A stretch of DNA of 64,000 bases, taken from contig LYSZ01000002.1 of NCBI GenBank assembly GCA_001657385.1, positions 248,001 to 312,000 of the forward strand, given 5' to 3'. The notes under the pieces are model-generated. The model saw only the letters and a list, made by a program, of their open reading frames with translations. It ran no database searches and was not told where the DNA came from. This document shows, piece by piece, positions 57,243 to 64,000 of the stretch. Within the stretch, counting starts at the first letter, position 1; each line of letters begins with the position of its first letter. The position numbers and the translations under genes are program-made. The stretch is from Parvularcula sp. BBD 1991-13. GTDB taxonomy: Bacteria; Pseudomonadota; Alphaproteobacteria; Caulobacterales; Parvularculaceae.

Positions 57243-57280
57243 GACGCGGAAGCGCCACCCTCGCTTCCGCGTCATTTTTT
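57243..57280 (+). terminator. Strong intrinsic terminator after the 38-aa protein gene
   Basis: A perfect 12-bp stem GACGCGGAAGCG (57243-57254) / CGCTTCCGCGTC (57262-57273) with a 7-base loop and six Ts (57275-57280). Before it, two mutually exclusive small stems, GTCCTT/AAGGAC (57190-57195, 57207-57212) and GTAAGG/CCTTAC (57205-57210, 57227-57232), occupy the 3' untranslated part. Confidence 0.92.
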
Positions 57281-57284
57281 AATT

Positions 57285-57313
57285 ATAGTAGTATGTGTTA
57301 CCATTACACATAC
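57285..57313 (+). promoter_or_regulatory. Promoter/operator of the Rrf2-type gene
   Basis: A -10-like TATAGT begins at 57285. A perfect 8-bp inverted repeat GTATGTGT-N7-ACACATAC (57291-57298, 57306-57313) covers the presumed start site and ends 15 bases before the ATG at 57329. The layout fits autorepression by the Rrf2-type protein. Confidence 0.6.
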
Positions 57314-57328
57314 AAAATTTGAGGGCTC

Positions 57329-57757
57329 ATGGCGCAACCATCGACGCGATTTTCGCTCAGCGTTCATATTCTGACCGTGCTCGCGCAGCATCGGGGCGAA
57401 ACGCTCAGTTCGACGCAGATCGCGCAGTGCGTGGGGACAAATCCGGCTTTTGTTCGCCGCATCCTTGCCGACCTCGCTCGAGCCGGTCTCACGCGGGGCC
57501 GTTTGGGGAAGGGCGGCGGCGCGAGCCTCGCCAGGGGGCCGAAGCGTATCAGCCTTCTTGACATTTATCGCGCGGTTGAATGCGCGGCGATCGTTTCGAT
57601 AAGGAAAACAGAGAGCAGCGGAAAGCCCCTTGACGGCGCGGCGTTGGCGGCGCGCGTGGAGCCGGTTTTGCGCGGCGCGGTCGCCGAGGCTGAAGCGGCG
57701 TTCTTCGCCGCCCTTAACGACGTATCATTAAGACAGGTCGTGAAAGCGGCGGCGTAA
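57329..57757 (+). CDS. Rrf2-family transcriptional regulator (YwnA-like)
   Basis: A 142-aa winged-helix protein. RFSLSVHILTVLAQHRGETLSSTQIAQCVGTNPAFVRRIL, in pieces, and LGKGGGASLARGPKRISLLDIYRAVE are the Rrf2 fold (about residues 7-84). It lacks the three-Cys cluster of IscR/NsrR (only Cys at about 33 and 85), so it is probably not an Fe-S sensor but a YwnA/CymR-like regulator. Ribosome-binding site GAGGG before the ATG. No obvious target except itself and the adjacent 38-aa gene. Confidence 0.83.
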   Translation: MAQPSTRFSLSVHILTVLAQHRGETLSSTQIAQCVGTNPAFVRRILADLARAGLTRGRLGKGGGASLARGPKRISLLDIYRAVECAAIVSIRKTESSGKPLDGAALAARVEPVLRGAVAEAEAAFFAALNDVSLRQVVKAAA

Positions 57758-57796
57758 GATCGGCGCGCAGGGATCTGCTTGCTGTACAGGTCGGGT

Positions 57797-57859
57797 ATGA
57801 CCGATCCTTCGCGATCTTTCTGGCGCGTCCTGTCCGATGCTCTATATCTGACGCAATAA
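57797..57859 (+). CDS. Possible 20-aa peptide (very uncertain)
   Basis: An ATG-to-TAA frame encoding MTDPSRSFWRVLSDALYLTQ, 39 bases after the Rrf2 stop, ending 5 bases before the end of tsaD. A GGTCGGGT stretch precedes the ATG. The composition (Trp, aromatic, amphipathic) looks peptide-like, but frames this short arise by chance. Confidence 0.2.
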   Translation: MTDPSRSFWRVLSDALYLTQ

Positions 57860-57864
57860 AGAAT

Positions 57865-58974
57865 TCAGGCTTTCGGGCCTTTGCGCCCGCCGCCGATTTC
57901 CCGGCCCGCCGGGGGCGGGGCCAGCGGCCATCGCGCGCGCGGCGCCAGCGCCATGGCGGCGTCATGCGGCGGGGCCAGCCCGGCGGCGAGACGCTCAGCC
58001 CCCGCCCAGGCGATCATCGCGCCATTGTCGGTGCAGTATTTCGGCGGAGGAACGACCATTGCCCAGCCTCGCCGACGGCACAGCTCATCCAGCATCGACT
58101 TGACGGCGCAATTGGCGGCGACGCCGCCGGCGACCACCAGCCGTCTCGGCGCGGCTTCCTCCTGTTTGTCTTGCGCGCGGGCGTCCTCGACCATGGTCAT
58201 GGCCTTTTCCGTGCGCATGGCGAGATGGCGCGCGGCGGCGAACTGGAACGAGGCGGCGAGGTCGGCGATGTCCTGACCGGTCGGCGCGCCAAGGCCGGCG
58301 GCGGCGTCGCGCACCGCGGTCTTCAGCCCGGAGAAGGAAAAATCGCACCCTTCGCGCTTGTCCAGGGGTTTGGGAAAGGCGAACCGGTCGCGCCGCCCGC
58401 CGACCGCGGCGGCTTCAACGCGCGGACCCCCCGGCTGGCCTAGGCCGAGCAGCTTCGCCGTCTTGTCGAAGGACTCGCCCGCGGCGTCGTCAATGGTCGA
58501 GCCCAGCCGGCGATACGCGCCGACCCCGTCAACGCTGATAAGCTGGGTATGGCCGCCGGAAATCAGCAGAAGGAGGTAGGGAAACGGCGCCGCTTCGGTC
58601 ATCCGCGCGGAAAGGGCGTGACCTTCCAGATGGTTGACCGGGACCAGCCTTTTGCTGTGAGCGAGAGCGATCGCCTTGGCCGTGGTCAGCCCGACCATCA
58701 CGCCGCCGACAAGACCCGGCCCCGCCGTCGCCGCGACCGCGTCGAGGTCTCCGAAGGCGACGCCTGAATCTGCAATCGTATCGATAACAGTTCGATCAAG
58801 CCGCTCCACATGGCTGCGCGCCGCGATTTCGGGGACCACGCCCCCGTAAGCGGCATGATCCTCATGCTGCGCCCAGACCCTGTTCGCCAGAATGTCGCAG
58901 CCTCCGTCCGCGCGGCGGCGCACCACGGCCGCCGCCGTATCGTCGCAGCTTGTCTCCACGCCCAGCACGAACAT
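57865..58974 (-). CDS. tsaD: tRNA N6-adenosine threonylcarbamoyltransferase TsaD
   Basis: A 369-aa enzyme that, with TsaB (1234-1959), TsaC and TsaE, forms t6A37. FVLGVETSCDDTAAAV is at 2-17 and the metal motif NHLEGHA (HxxxH) near residue 112; GGVAANCAVK and the Asp of YCTDNGAMI are conserved. The ATG at 58974 has GGGAC upstream; longer frames upstream overlap hemC's leader. Divergent from hemC, a widespread alphaproteobacterial arrangement. Confidence 0.95.
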   Translation of the reverse strand: MFVLGVETSCDDTAAAVVRRRADGGCDILANRVWAQHEDHAAYGGVVPEIAARSHVERLDRTVIDTIADSGVAFGDLDAVAATAGPGLVGGVMVGLTTAKAIALAHSKRLVPVNHLEGHALSARMTEAAPFPYLLLLISGGHTQLISVDGVGAYRRLGSTIDDAAGESFDKTAKLLGLGQPGGPRVEAAAVGGRRDRFAFPKPLDKREGCDFSFSGLKTAVRDAAAGLGAPTGQDIADLAASFQFAAARHLAMRTEKAMTMVEDARAQDKQEEAAPRRLVVAGGVAANCAVKSMLDELCRRRGWAMVVPPPKYCTDNGAMIAWAGAERLAAGLAPPHDAAMALAPRARWPLAPPPAGREIGGGRKGPKA

Positions 58975-59177
58975 GTCCCGGAGGGCGCCGTGTCGCGTCT
59001 CGCCCGAAACGCCGCCGGCGGAAAGAAGATGGGCGCTCAACGGCTTGCCTAATCCTTTGAAACTCTGATACTCGCTTGAAGACCGAAGCGGCGGCCAAGG
59101 CAAGCCATAAATCCCGGCCGCTGACGTTGCGTCCCGGTCGCCGCCTCCAGCCCCATATAGTTGCGCAAGCGAAACAA

Positions 59178-60143
59178 GTGAACGACCAGAACAATTTTGC
59201 CATAGCAAGCCGACAATCGCCGCTGGCCCAGGTGCAGGCGCGCCATGTGCGCGGCCTGATCGCGGCCGCGCTGGGCCTGGAGCCCGCCGCCGCCGAGAAG
59301 CGCATGCCCATCCAGACCTTTGTGTCCGCCGGCGATCGCAATCTTTCCGGTCCGCTGGCCGAGATCGGCGGCAAGGGCCTGTTCACCAAGGAAGTGGAGG
59401 ACGCGCTCCTGTCCGGCGCGGCCCGCTTCGCCGTGCATTCGATGAAGGACATGCCGGCGGCGCATCCGCCCGGGCTCGTCACCGCGGCGATCCCGCCGCG
59501 CGAGGATCCGCGCGACTGTTTTCTGAGCCCCAGGGCGGACAGTCCGTGGGACCTGCCGCAAGGGGCCCGCATCGGCGCGGCCTCGGTCCGGCGGATCGCG
59601 CAGATCCTCAGCCGCCGGCCGGACCTCGATACCGTCGTCCTGCGCGGCAATGTGGCGACGCGCCTCAACAAGCTCGCCGCCGGCGACGCCGACGCGACCT
59701 TTCTCGCCCTGGCCGGCTTGCGGCGGCTCGGGCTGGAAGACCGGGCGACGCGGGTTCTCGATCCGCTGGAGGACATGCTGCCCGCCGTGGGGCAGGGCGC
59801 CCTGTGCATTCAGGCGCGCGAAGACGACGCGGAGGCGCTTGCCCTGGCCAGGAAAATCGCCTGCCCCGAGACGACGATCTGCCTTGAGGCGGAGCGCGCC
59901 TTTCTCGCCGGGCTCGACGGGTCTTGCCGCACGCCCATCGCCGGCCTCGCCCGGGTCGAGGCGGGCGTGGTGACGTTCCGCGGCGAGTTGTTGTCCCTCG
60001 ACGGGCGGCGGCGGTTCGCTGCGAGCCGGGAATTCGCTTACGACCCCGAAGGCGCGGCCCATGCGGCGTTCGTCGGCGCCGAGGCGGCGCGCGAAATTCG
60101 CGACGTCGCCGGCGAAGCGTTTTTCGAAGAGTTGTCCCTGTGA
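59178..60143 (+). CDS. hemC: Hydroxymethylbilane synthase
   Basis: A 321-aa heme-pathway enzyme joining four porphobilinogens. ASRQSPLAQVQARHV is at 10-24, the cofactor-holding Cys lies in GLDGSCRTPIAG (about residue 250) and LPAVGQGALCIQAREDD is conserved. The GTG at 59178 gives the family length; a TTG at 59076 would add 34 atypical residues. Overlaps hemD by 4 bases. Confidence 0.94.
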   Translation: MNDQNNFAIASRQSPLAQVQARHVRGLIAAALGLEPAAAEKRMPIQTFVSAGDRNLSGPLAEIGGKGLFTKEVEDALLSGAARFAVHSMKDMPAAHPPGLVTAAIPPREDPRDCFLSPRADSPWDLPQGARIGAASVRRIAQILSRRPDLDTVVLRGNVATRLNKLAAGDADATFLALAGLRRLGLEDRATRVLDPLEDMLPAVGQGALCIQAREDDAEALALARKIACPETTICLEAERAFLAGLDGSCRTPIAGLARVEAGVVTFRGELLSLDGRRRFAASREFAYDPEGAAHAAFVGAEAAREIRDVAGEAFFEELSL

Positions 60144-60865
60144 CCTCAGCGCCCGCCCGGGTGATTGTCACCCGGCCCGAACCGGACGCCGGGGCGTTCG
60201 CCGATTTGTGCGCGGCGAACGGTTTCAATCCTGTCCGCGCGCCGTTGATGACGCTTGATGTCTTCCGGCGCGCGCCGGATCTTGACGGGGCCGGCGCGCT
60301 CGCCTTCACCTCCGCCAACGGCGCGCGCGCCTTCGCCGCGAACAGCAATATCCGTACACTAATCGTTTTCGCCGTCGGCGGGGCGACCGCAGAGGCGGCC
60401 CGGGCGGCGGGGTTCGGCGACATTCGCGCGGCGGGCGGGGATGTGGACGACCTCGCGCGGGTGATCGCCGGGGCGCGCGGCGAGCTTGAGGGCGCGGTCG
60501 TGCATGTGGCGGGAAGCGACCGCGCGGGCGACCTTGTCGCCGCGCTCGGCGCAGCGGGCGTCGCCGCGCGGCGGGAGGTTCTCTACGCCGCGCGGGCGGT
60601 CGACGCGTTGCCGCCGGCGGCGCGGGATGCGCTCCGGACGGCGGGGTCCGTGCTGTGGGCGGCGTTGTTCTCCCCGCGAACGGCGAGGCTGTTCGTGAGG
60701 TTGGCGCGGGAGGCCGGCCTGGCGGCGCGGCTGGCCGGGACGCGCGCCGCCTGCCTCAGCGATGCGGTGGCCGACGCGGCCCGCGAACAGGGAGCGCGCT
60801 GGGGCTCGCTGGAGGTCGCCGCCGACCGCACTATGGAGAGCATGATCGACCTGATGCGTTCCTAG
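60140..60865 (+). CDS. hemD: Uroporphyrinogen-III synthase
   Basis: A 241-aa enzyme that cyclises hydroxymethylbilane. The family is weakly conserved; RVIVTRPEPDAGAFADLC, LAFTSANGARAF and the second-domain pattern SPRTARLFVRLAREAG are the visible marks. It starts with GTG overlapping the hemC stop (GTGA) and stands in hemC-hemD-mic60-hemY order. Confidence 0.9.
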   Translation: MTSAPARVIVTRPEPDAGAFADLCAANGFNPVRAPLMTLDVFRRAPDLDGAGALAFTSANGARAFAANSNIRTLIVFAVGGATAEAARAAGFGDIRAAGGDVDDLARVIAGARGELEGAVVHVAGSDRAGDLVAALGAAGVAARREVLYAARAVDALPPAARDALRTAGSVLWAALFSPRTARLFVRLAREAGLAARLAGTRAACLSDAVADAAREQGARWGSLEVAADRTMESMIDLMRS

Positions 60866-61132
60866 GGCCAGTTGCGTTCACCGCGTTCACAATTGACGCC
60901 GGACTTTTACATGGAGCAATTGCGAGCCGCAAAACCGGCGGCCCGCTTTCGCCGCGACACGCGTTCGCCGCCGCATGCGCCGGCGCGGTTGAGCAAGGAT
61001 GGGGCGCGGTTTATCGTATGCATGTTGAAATGACGGCCATTTACGTCCAGCCGTCAACGGCCGGAGAGTGACGGCCTGACACGGCCTGATAATGTAGAAC
61101 GAGGCGCGAGCGCGTTCAGGGAGATCTTTCGC
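60866..61132. other. 267-base spacer between hemD and the mic60-like gene
   Basis: No gene was recognised. It contains a short tandem pair around ACGGCCTGAC (61070-61090) and no convincing promoter or terminator. The mic60-like gene may be read from hemCD. Confidence 0.4.
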
Positions 61133-62716
61133 GTGACCGACGAGCGACAAGACAAGCAAGGCCCGGAGAACGACGGCGCGGACCCCTCGTCCGCATCCCG
61201 CGACAAGGGCGCCATACCCGAGGTCGAGGCGGAAATTGTCGAGGAGGAACGCGCCGCGCCGGACGCGGCCTTGCTGAAGGAGACGGTTGATCCTGACGGC
61301 GAGGACGAGGCGGCGCAAGCTGACATGTCGGTGGACGAGGACGATGTGTCCGGCGACGCCGCGTCCGATGCGAAACGGGCGAAGCCGCGCATGTCCGGCG
61401 TGACGATCTTCGCCGTTTTCGCCGCGGGCGCGTTGGCGGTCTTCGCATACTGGCTGTGGCAGGGGCGCGAAAGCGGCGGCGCGGCGGCGGCCGTGGCGAG
61501 CCGGTTCCAGGCTGTCGCCCCGGCGCAGGACAATGCGCACGACGATGGCGTTTTCTCAACTCAAGAACCGACCGCGGCGGCGGCAGCGGCGGATGACGAT
61601 GATCTGACGCTGGCCCCAGAGCAGAAGAGTCCAGAGCAGAAGGGTCCAGAGCAGCAGATCCCGGCTCAGGCCCCAACGCGCGACCGCGCAGGCGATCCGC
61701 AACCGGACGGGTTGTCCAGCGCCTCCGAAATTGCGGCGACAGCGGCGCCCGACGATGAGAGCGAGGCCGGCCTCGCGGACGGCGCCGGCGCCGGTGATGT
61801 CGCCGGGACGGCTTCCGGAGATCTCGTCCCTGAAAGTCTTGCCGCTGAAGCTTCGACTGCTGAAAACCCCGCTTCCGAAAATCCTGCCTTTGACGGCGCC
61901 GGTTCTGAAGAGGCTGATCCGCAAGATCTTGCTGCGGAGGAAAATCGCGCCGAGCTGAAAGCGGCGCAGGCTGATTTCGACGCCGAACTGGACGCGGTCA
62001 AGGAAGGGTTCGCCCGCCGGATTGAACAGCTTACGGCCGATCTCGTCGCCGAGCGGGAGCGCAGCGCGGCCCTGCAGGCGGAAATGACGGCCATGCGCGC
62101 TTCCTATGAGGAAACGCTGCGCGCGCGCGAGGCTTCGGCCGAGGCGGCGCTTGCTTCGGTCCGCGCCGACCTCGACGCCGCGCGGCGCGCCCTCGACATG
62201 CCGCCCGAGGCGGCGGGGGAGGCGTCGGCGGCGCTGGCCCGTCTCGCCGCCGCGGTGGAGGCCGGCCGGTCGTTCGAACCGGAGCTGGCGGCCGTCGCGG
62301 CGATCGTGGCCAACGAGGCGGCGTTGCAGCCCCTGCGCGCGCGCGCCGAGGCGGGCGCGCCGACCCGGCGCGAGTTGAAACGGCGCTTCGCCGACGCCGC
62401 GCGCAAGGCGCTCGCCGCCGCCGACCAGGCCGCGGCGGACGGCATGGTCGACAGCCTGGAGGCGCGCATGAAAAGCCTCGTCAGCATACGGCCCGCCGAG
62501 CCGCAGCCGGGCGACAGCCCCGGCGCGGTGATGTCGCGGATCGAGGATGCGGTGCGGCGCGACGCTTTCGCCCTGGCGCTGGCGCTGCTCTCGGAGTTGC
62601 CCGCGCCCGCCCGGGCCGAACTGGAGGACTGGGCCGCGCTTGTGCGCGCCCATGAAGAGGCGAGAGCGGCGCTCGTCGCGCTGAACGGCGCCGTCCTGGC
62701 GCAGGCCGCGAGATAG
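61133..62716 (+). CDS. Mitofilin/Mic60-like inner-membrane protein
   Basis: A 527-aa protein. An acidic cytoplasmic N-terminus (to about 85), one membrane helix (88-109), an acidic low-complexity periplasmic linker (about 130-275, with a 15-bp DNA repeat giving PEQKSPEQKGPEQ), a coiled coil (about 270-370) and the C-terminal mitofilin domain (about 390-527). This layout and the place between hemD and hemY are those of alphaproteobacterial Mic60, which bends membranes and anchors to outer-membrane proteins. GTG start with AGGGAGA upstream. Confidence 0.85.
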   Translation: MTDERQDKQGPENDGADPSSASRDKGAIPEVEAEIVEEERAAPDAALLKETVDPDGEDEAAQADMSVDEDDVSGDAASDAKRAKPRMSGVTIFAVFAAGALAVFAYWLWQGRESGGAAAAVASRFQAVAPAQDNAHDDGVFSTQEPTAAAAAADDDDLTLAPEQKSPEQKGPEQQIPAQAPTRDRAGDPQPDGLSSASEIAATAAPDDESEAGLADGAGAGDVAGTASGDLVPESLAAEASTAENPASENPAFDGAGSEEADPQDLAAEENRAELKAAQADFDAELDAVKEGFARRIEQLTADLVAERERSAALQAEMTAMRASYEETLRAREASAEAALASVRADLDAARRALDMPPEAAGEASAALARLAAAVEAGRSFEPELAAVAAIVANEAALQPLRARAEAGAPTRRELKRRFADAARKALAAADQAAADGMVDSLEARMKSLVSIRPAEPQPGDSPGAVMSRIEDAVRRDAFALALALLSELPAPARAELEDWAALVRAHEEARAALVALNGAVLAQAAR

Positions 62717-62725
62717 CGAGCGTTT

Positions 62726-64000
62726 ATGATCCGTATCCTCATTTTTCTGCTGTTCATCGTCTTCTTCGCGGGGACGATCACCATTCTTGCGAGCCTTGAC
62801 AGCCGCATCACCGGCGAGGCTTTCGGCTATCGCTTCGACGGGCCTTCGGGGCTGATCCTCGGCGGGCTCGCTTTCCTGTTTCTCGCGGTGATCTACGTCA
62901 CCCATGCGGTGAAGAACATTCTCGCCATTCCCGGAAAGCTGAAGGCCCGGGAAAAAGAGGCGCGGCGTTCGCGCGGCGTTGCGGCGCTCACCCGTGGGCT
63001 CGAAGCTGTGGCCGCGGGCGACGCGGCGGACGCCTCGCATCACGCCAGGGTCGCCCGCCGCCATCTTGACGACATGGCGCTGACGCGTCTGCTGAGCGCG
63101 CAGGCGGCGCAACTGAGCGGCGACGCGGTCGCCGCCGAAAGCAGCTTTTCCGCCATGCTGGAAGCGCCGGAGACGGAGTTTCTCGGGCTGAAAGGGCTTT
63201 ATCTCCAGGCGATGAAGGCTGGCGAGCGCGAGCGGGCGATGCAATACGCCGAACGCGCCTATCGCTTGCGGCCGAACGCGCAATGGGCGTTCGAATCCGT
63301 GTTCGAACTCGGGCTTCAGCGCGGCGCCTGGCGCGAGACGCGAGAGGCGCTGATGCAGGCGCGGCGCAACAATGTGGTCCCGGCGGACAAGGCCGACCGC
63401 GCCGCGGCGGCGCTGTTGACGGCGGACGCGTATGCGGCGGCGCTGACGAACGAGCCCAAGCTCGCGCTGACCGAAGCGGAGGCGGCGCTGAAACGGGCGC
63501 CCGGATTCTCGCCCGCCGCCGCCCTCGCCGCGCGTTTGCACGCCGCCAACAACAAGACCGCCAAGGCGGCGAAGATCATTGAGGCGGCTTTCGCGGCCGA
63601 CCCTCATCCCGCGCTGGTCAAGGCGTATAACAATCTTTATGCTGATGAAGATGCGGCAAGCCGCGCCGATCTCCTGCGCAAGCTGGCGGCGAAAAACCCC
63701 GCGTCTTACGAAGCCGCATTGTTGCGCGCGCGCGCGCATCTTCTCGAAGGCGGCTGGCGTGAAGCGGCCGAGGCGCTTGAAGCGGCGCTCACCGACGCGC
63801 CGGGGCCGGCGGCGTTTTCCCTGATGGCCGAGGCGGCGGCCGGGCTTCACGGCTCCGACGCTGCCCGGCCCTGGCTGGAGCGGGCCGCCGGTGCGCCGCG
63901 CGACCCGCGTCCGGGCGCGGACGGCGAGTTCCACTTCACCCGTGACGGCTGGGCCCTGATGGTCCGCGAGTATATGGAGCATGCGCGTCTCGCTCCGCCG
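62726..64000 (+). CDS. hemY: HemY-family TPR membrane protein (3' end outside the window)
   Basis: The frame is open from the ATG at 62726 to the last base, 425 codons without a stop. Two N-terminal membrane helices (about residues 2-24 and 43-63) flank DSRITGEAFGYRF, the HemY_N pattern, followed by TPR-like helix pairs to the end. HemY here is the proteobacterial heme-biosynthesis-associated protein, not protoporphyrinogen oxidase. It starts 9 bases after mic60. About a fifth of the protein is probably missing. Confidence 0.88.
   Translation, partial: MIRILIFLLFIVFFAGTITILASLDSRITGEAFGYRFDGPSGLILGGLAFLFLAVIYVTHAVKNILAIPGKLKAREKEARRSRGVAALTRGLEAVAAGDAADASHHARVARRHLDDMALTRLLSAQAAQLSGDAVAAESSFSAMLEAPETEFLGLKGLYLQAMKAGERERAMQYAERAYRLRPNAQWAFESVFELGLQRGAWRETREALMQARRNNVVPADKADRAAAALLTADAYAAALTNEPKLALTEAEAALKRAPGFSPAAALAARLHAANNKTAKAAKIIEAAFAADPHPALVKAYNNLYADEDAASRADLLRKLAAKNPASYEAALLRARAHLLEGGWREAAEALEAALTDAPGPAAFSLMAEAAAGLHGSDAARPWLERAAGAPRDPRPGADGEFHFTRDGWALMVREYMEHARLAPP

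Noticed and set aside
60887-61540. A minus-strand frame covering the hemD-mic60 spacer
   Set aside because: Mostly antisense to mic60, with Arg/Ala-rich sequence and no recognisable start signal; the spacer part alone is too short to judge.
61556-63982. An 808-codon minus-strand frame opposite mic60 and hemY
   Set aside because: Antisense shadow of two recognisable genes; low-complexity composition and no domain.

Overview
The window is high-GC DNA from an alphaproteobacterium. Gene order is the main evidence. The block tsaB-rimI-fur ... miaB-phoH-ybeY-corC-lnt-HTH-metK-trmB ... rimP-nusA-ylxR-infB-rbfA-truB ... rpsO ... pnp ... fabI-fabB-fabA is the long housekeeping synteny of Rhizobiales and relatives. 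The clusters dut-coaBC-ubiB-ubiE, ihfB-lapA-trpF-trpB, gpsA/tsaD and hemC-hemD-mic60-hemY are also alphaproteobacterial. A good match to the CtrA box (TTAA-N7-TTAACC) at 40958 fits the same class. I cannot name the genus; a Caulobacterales/Hyphomonadaceae/Parvularculaceae-type organism is only a guess.

Layout. 1-3.0 kb: end of a flavin quinone reductase gene, a nitroreductase, tsaB-rimI and fur. 3.0-7.2 kb: accessory insertion with a MarR regulator divergent from an amidohydrolase-like gene (operator between them), a diiron ferritin-like oxidase and a DUF1223 protein. 7.4-15.9 kb: tRNA and rRNA maturation, lipoprotein acylation and SAM synthesis (miaB to trmB), mostly with 4-bp start/stop overlaps. 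16-21.9 kb: cell-surface insertion with a glucuronoyl-esterase-like lipoprotein, two GT2 glycosyltransferases, a sulfotransferase, DUF2937 and a protein with a PEP/VPLPA-type C-terminal sorting signal. 22-29.7 kb: rimP-nusA-ylxR-infB-rbfA-truB, preceded by a promoter and an intrinsic-terminator-like leader. 29.7-35 kb: a membrane GT2 on the minus strand, then rpsO, an inserted short-chain dehydrogenase, and pnp. 35-40.9 kb: a DUF885 lipoprotein, the fatty acid genes fabA-fabB-(61-aa membrane protein)-fabI and an SH3 protein. 41-49 kb: a 2-hydroxyacid dehydrogenase, DUF2141, YceI, MoeB/ThiF, DUF2905, dut, coaBC, ubiB and ubiE. 49-54.6 kb: ihfB, lapA, trpF, trpB, argG, ppa and a Cys-containing membrane-anchored protein. 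54.6-59 kb: yciI-like and gpsA on the minus strand, a small regulatory insertion (TetR, a 38-aa membrane protein, Rrf2), then tsaD. 59-64 kb: hemC-hemD-mic60-hemY; hemY runs off the window.

The housekeeping genes cover translation, RNA processing and decay, tRNA modification, lipid synthesis, coenzyme A, ubiquinone and heme. Accessory genes sit as discrete insertions between otherwise conserved neighbours. The best candidates for something undescribed are in non-coding or tiny elements. The first is the unit at 56906-57280: promoter with a perfect 10-bp dyad, a 38-aa membrane protein, a structured 3' region and a strong terminator, between two regulators. The others are the leader with a premature terminator before rimP, a hairpin/pseudoknot that could mask the metK ribosome-binding site, and a 27-bp perfect inverted repeat between trpF and trpB. 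The window also shows a repeated habit of short (10-21 bp) tandem duplications in linkers and spacers.

No rRNA, tRNA, CRISPR array, insertion sequence or prophage was recognised by reading. Start codons were chosen by ribosome-binding sites, overlaps and family N-termini, and several are uncertain as stated.
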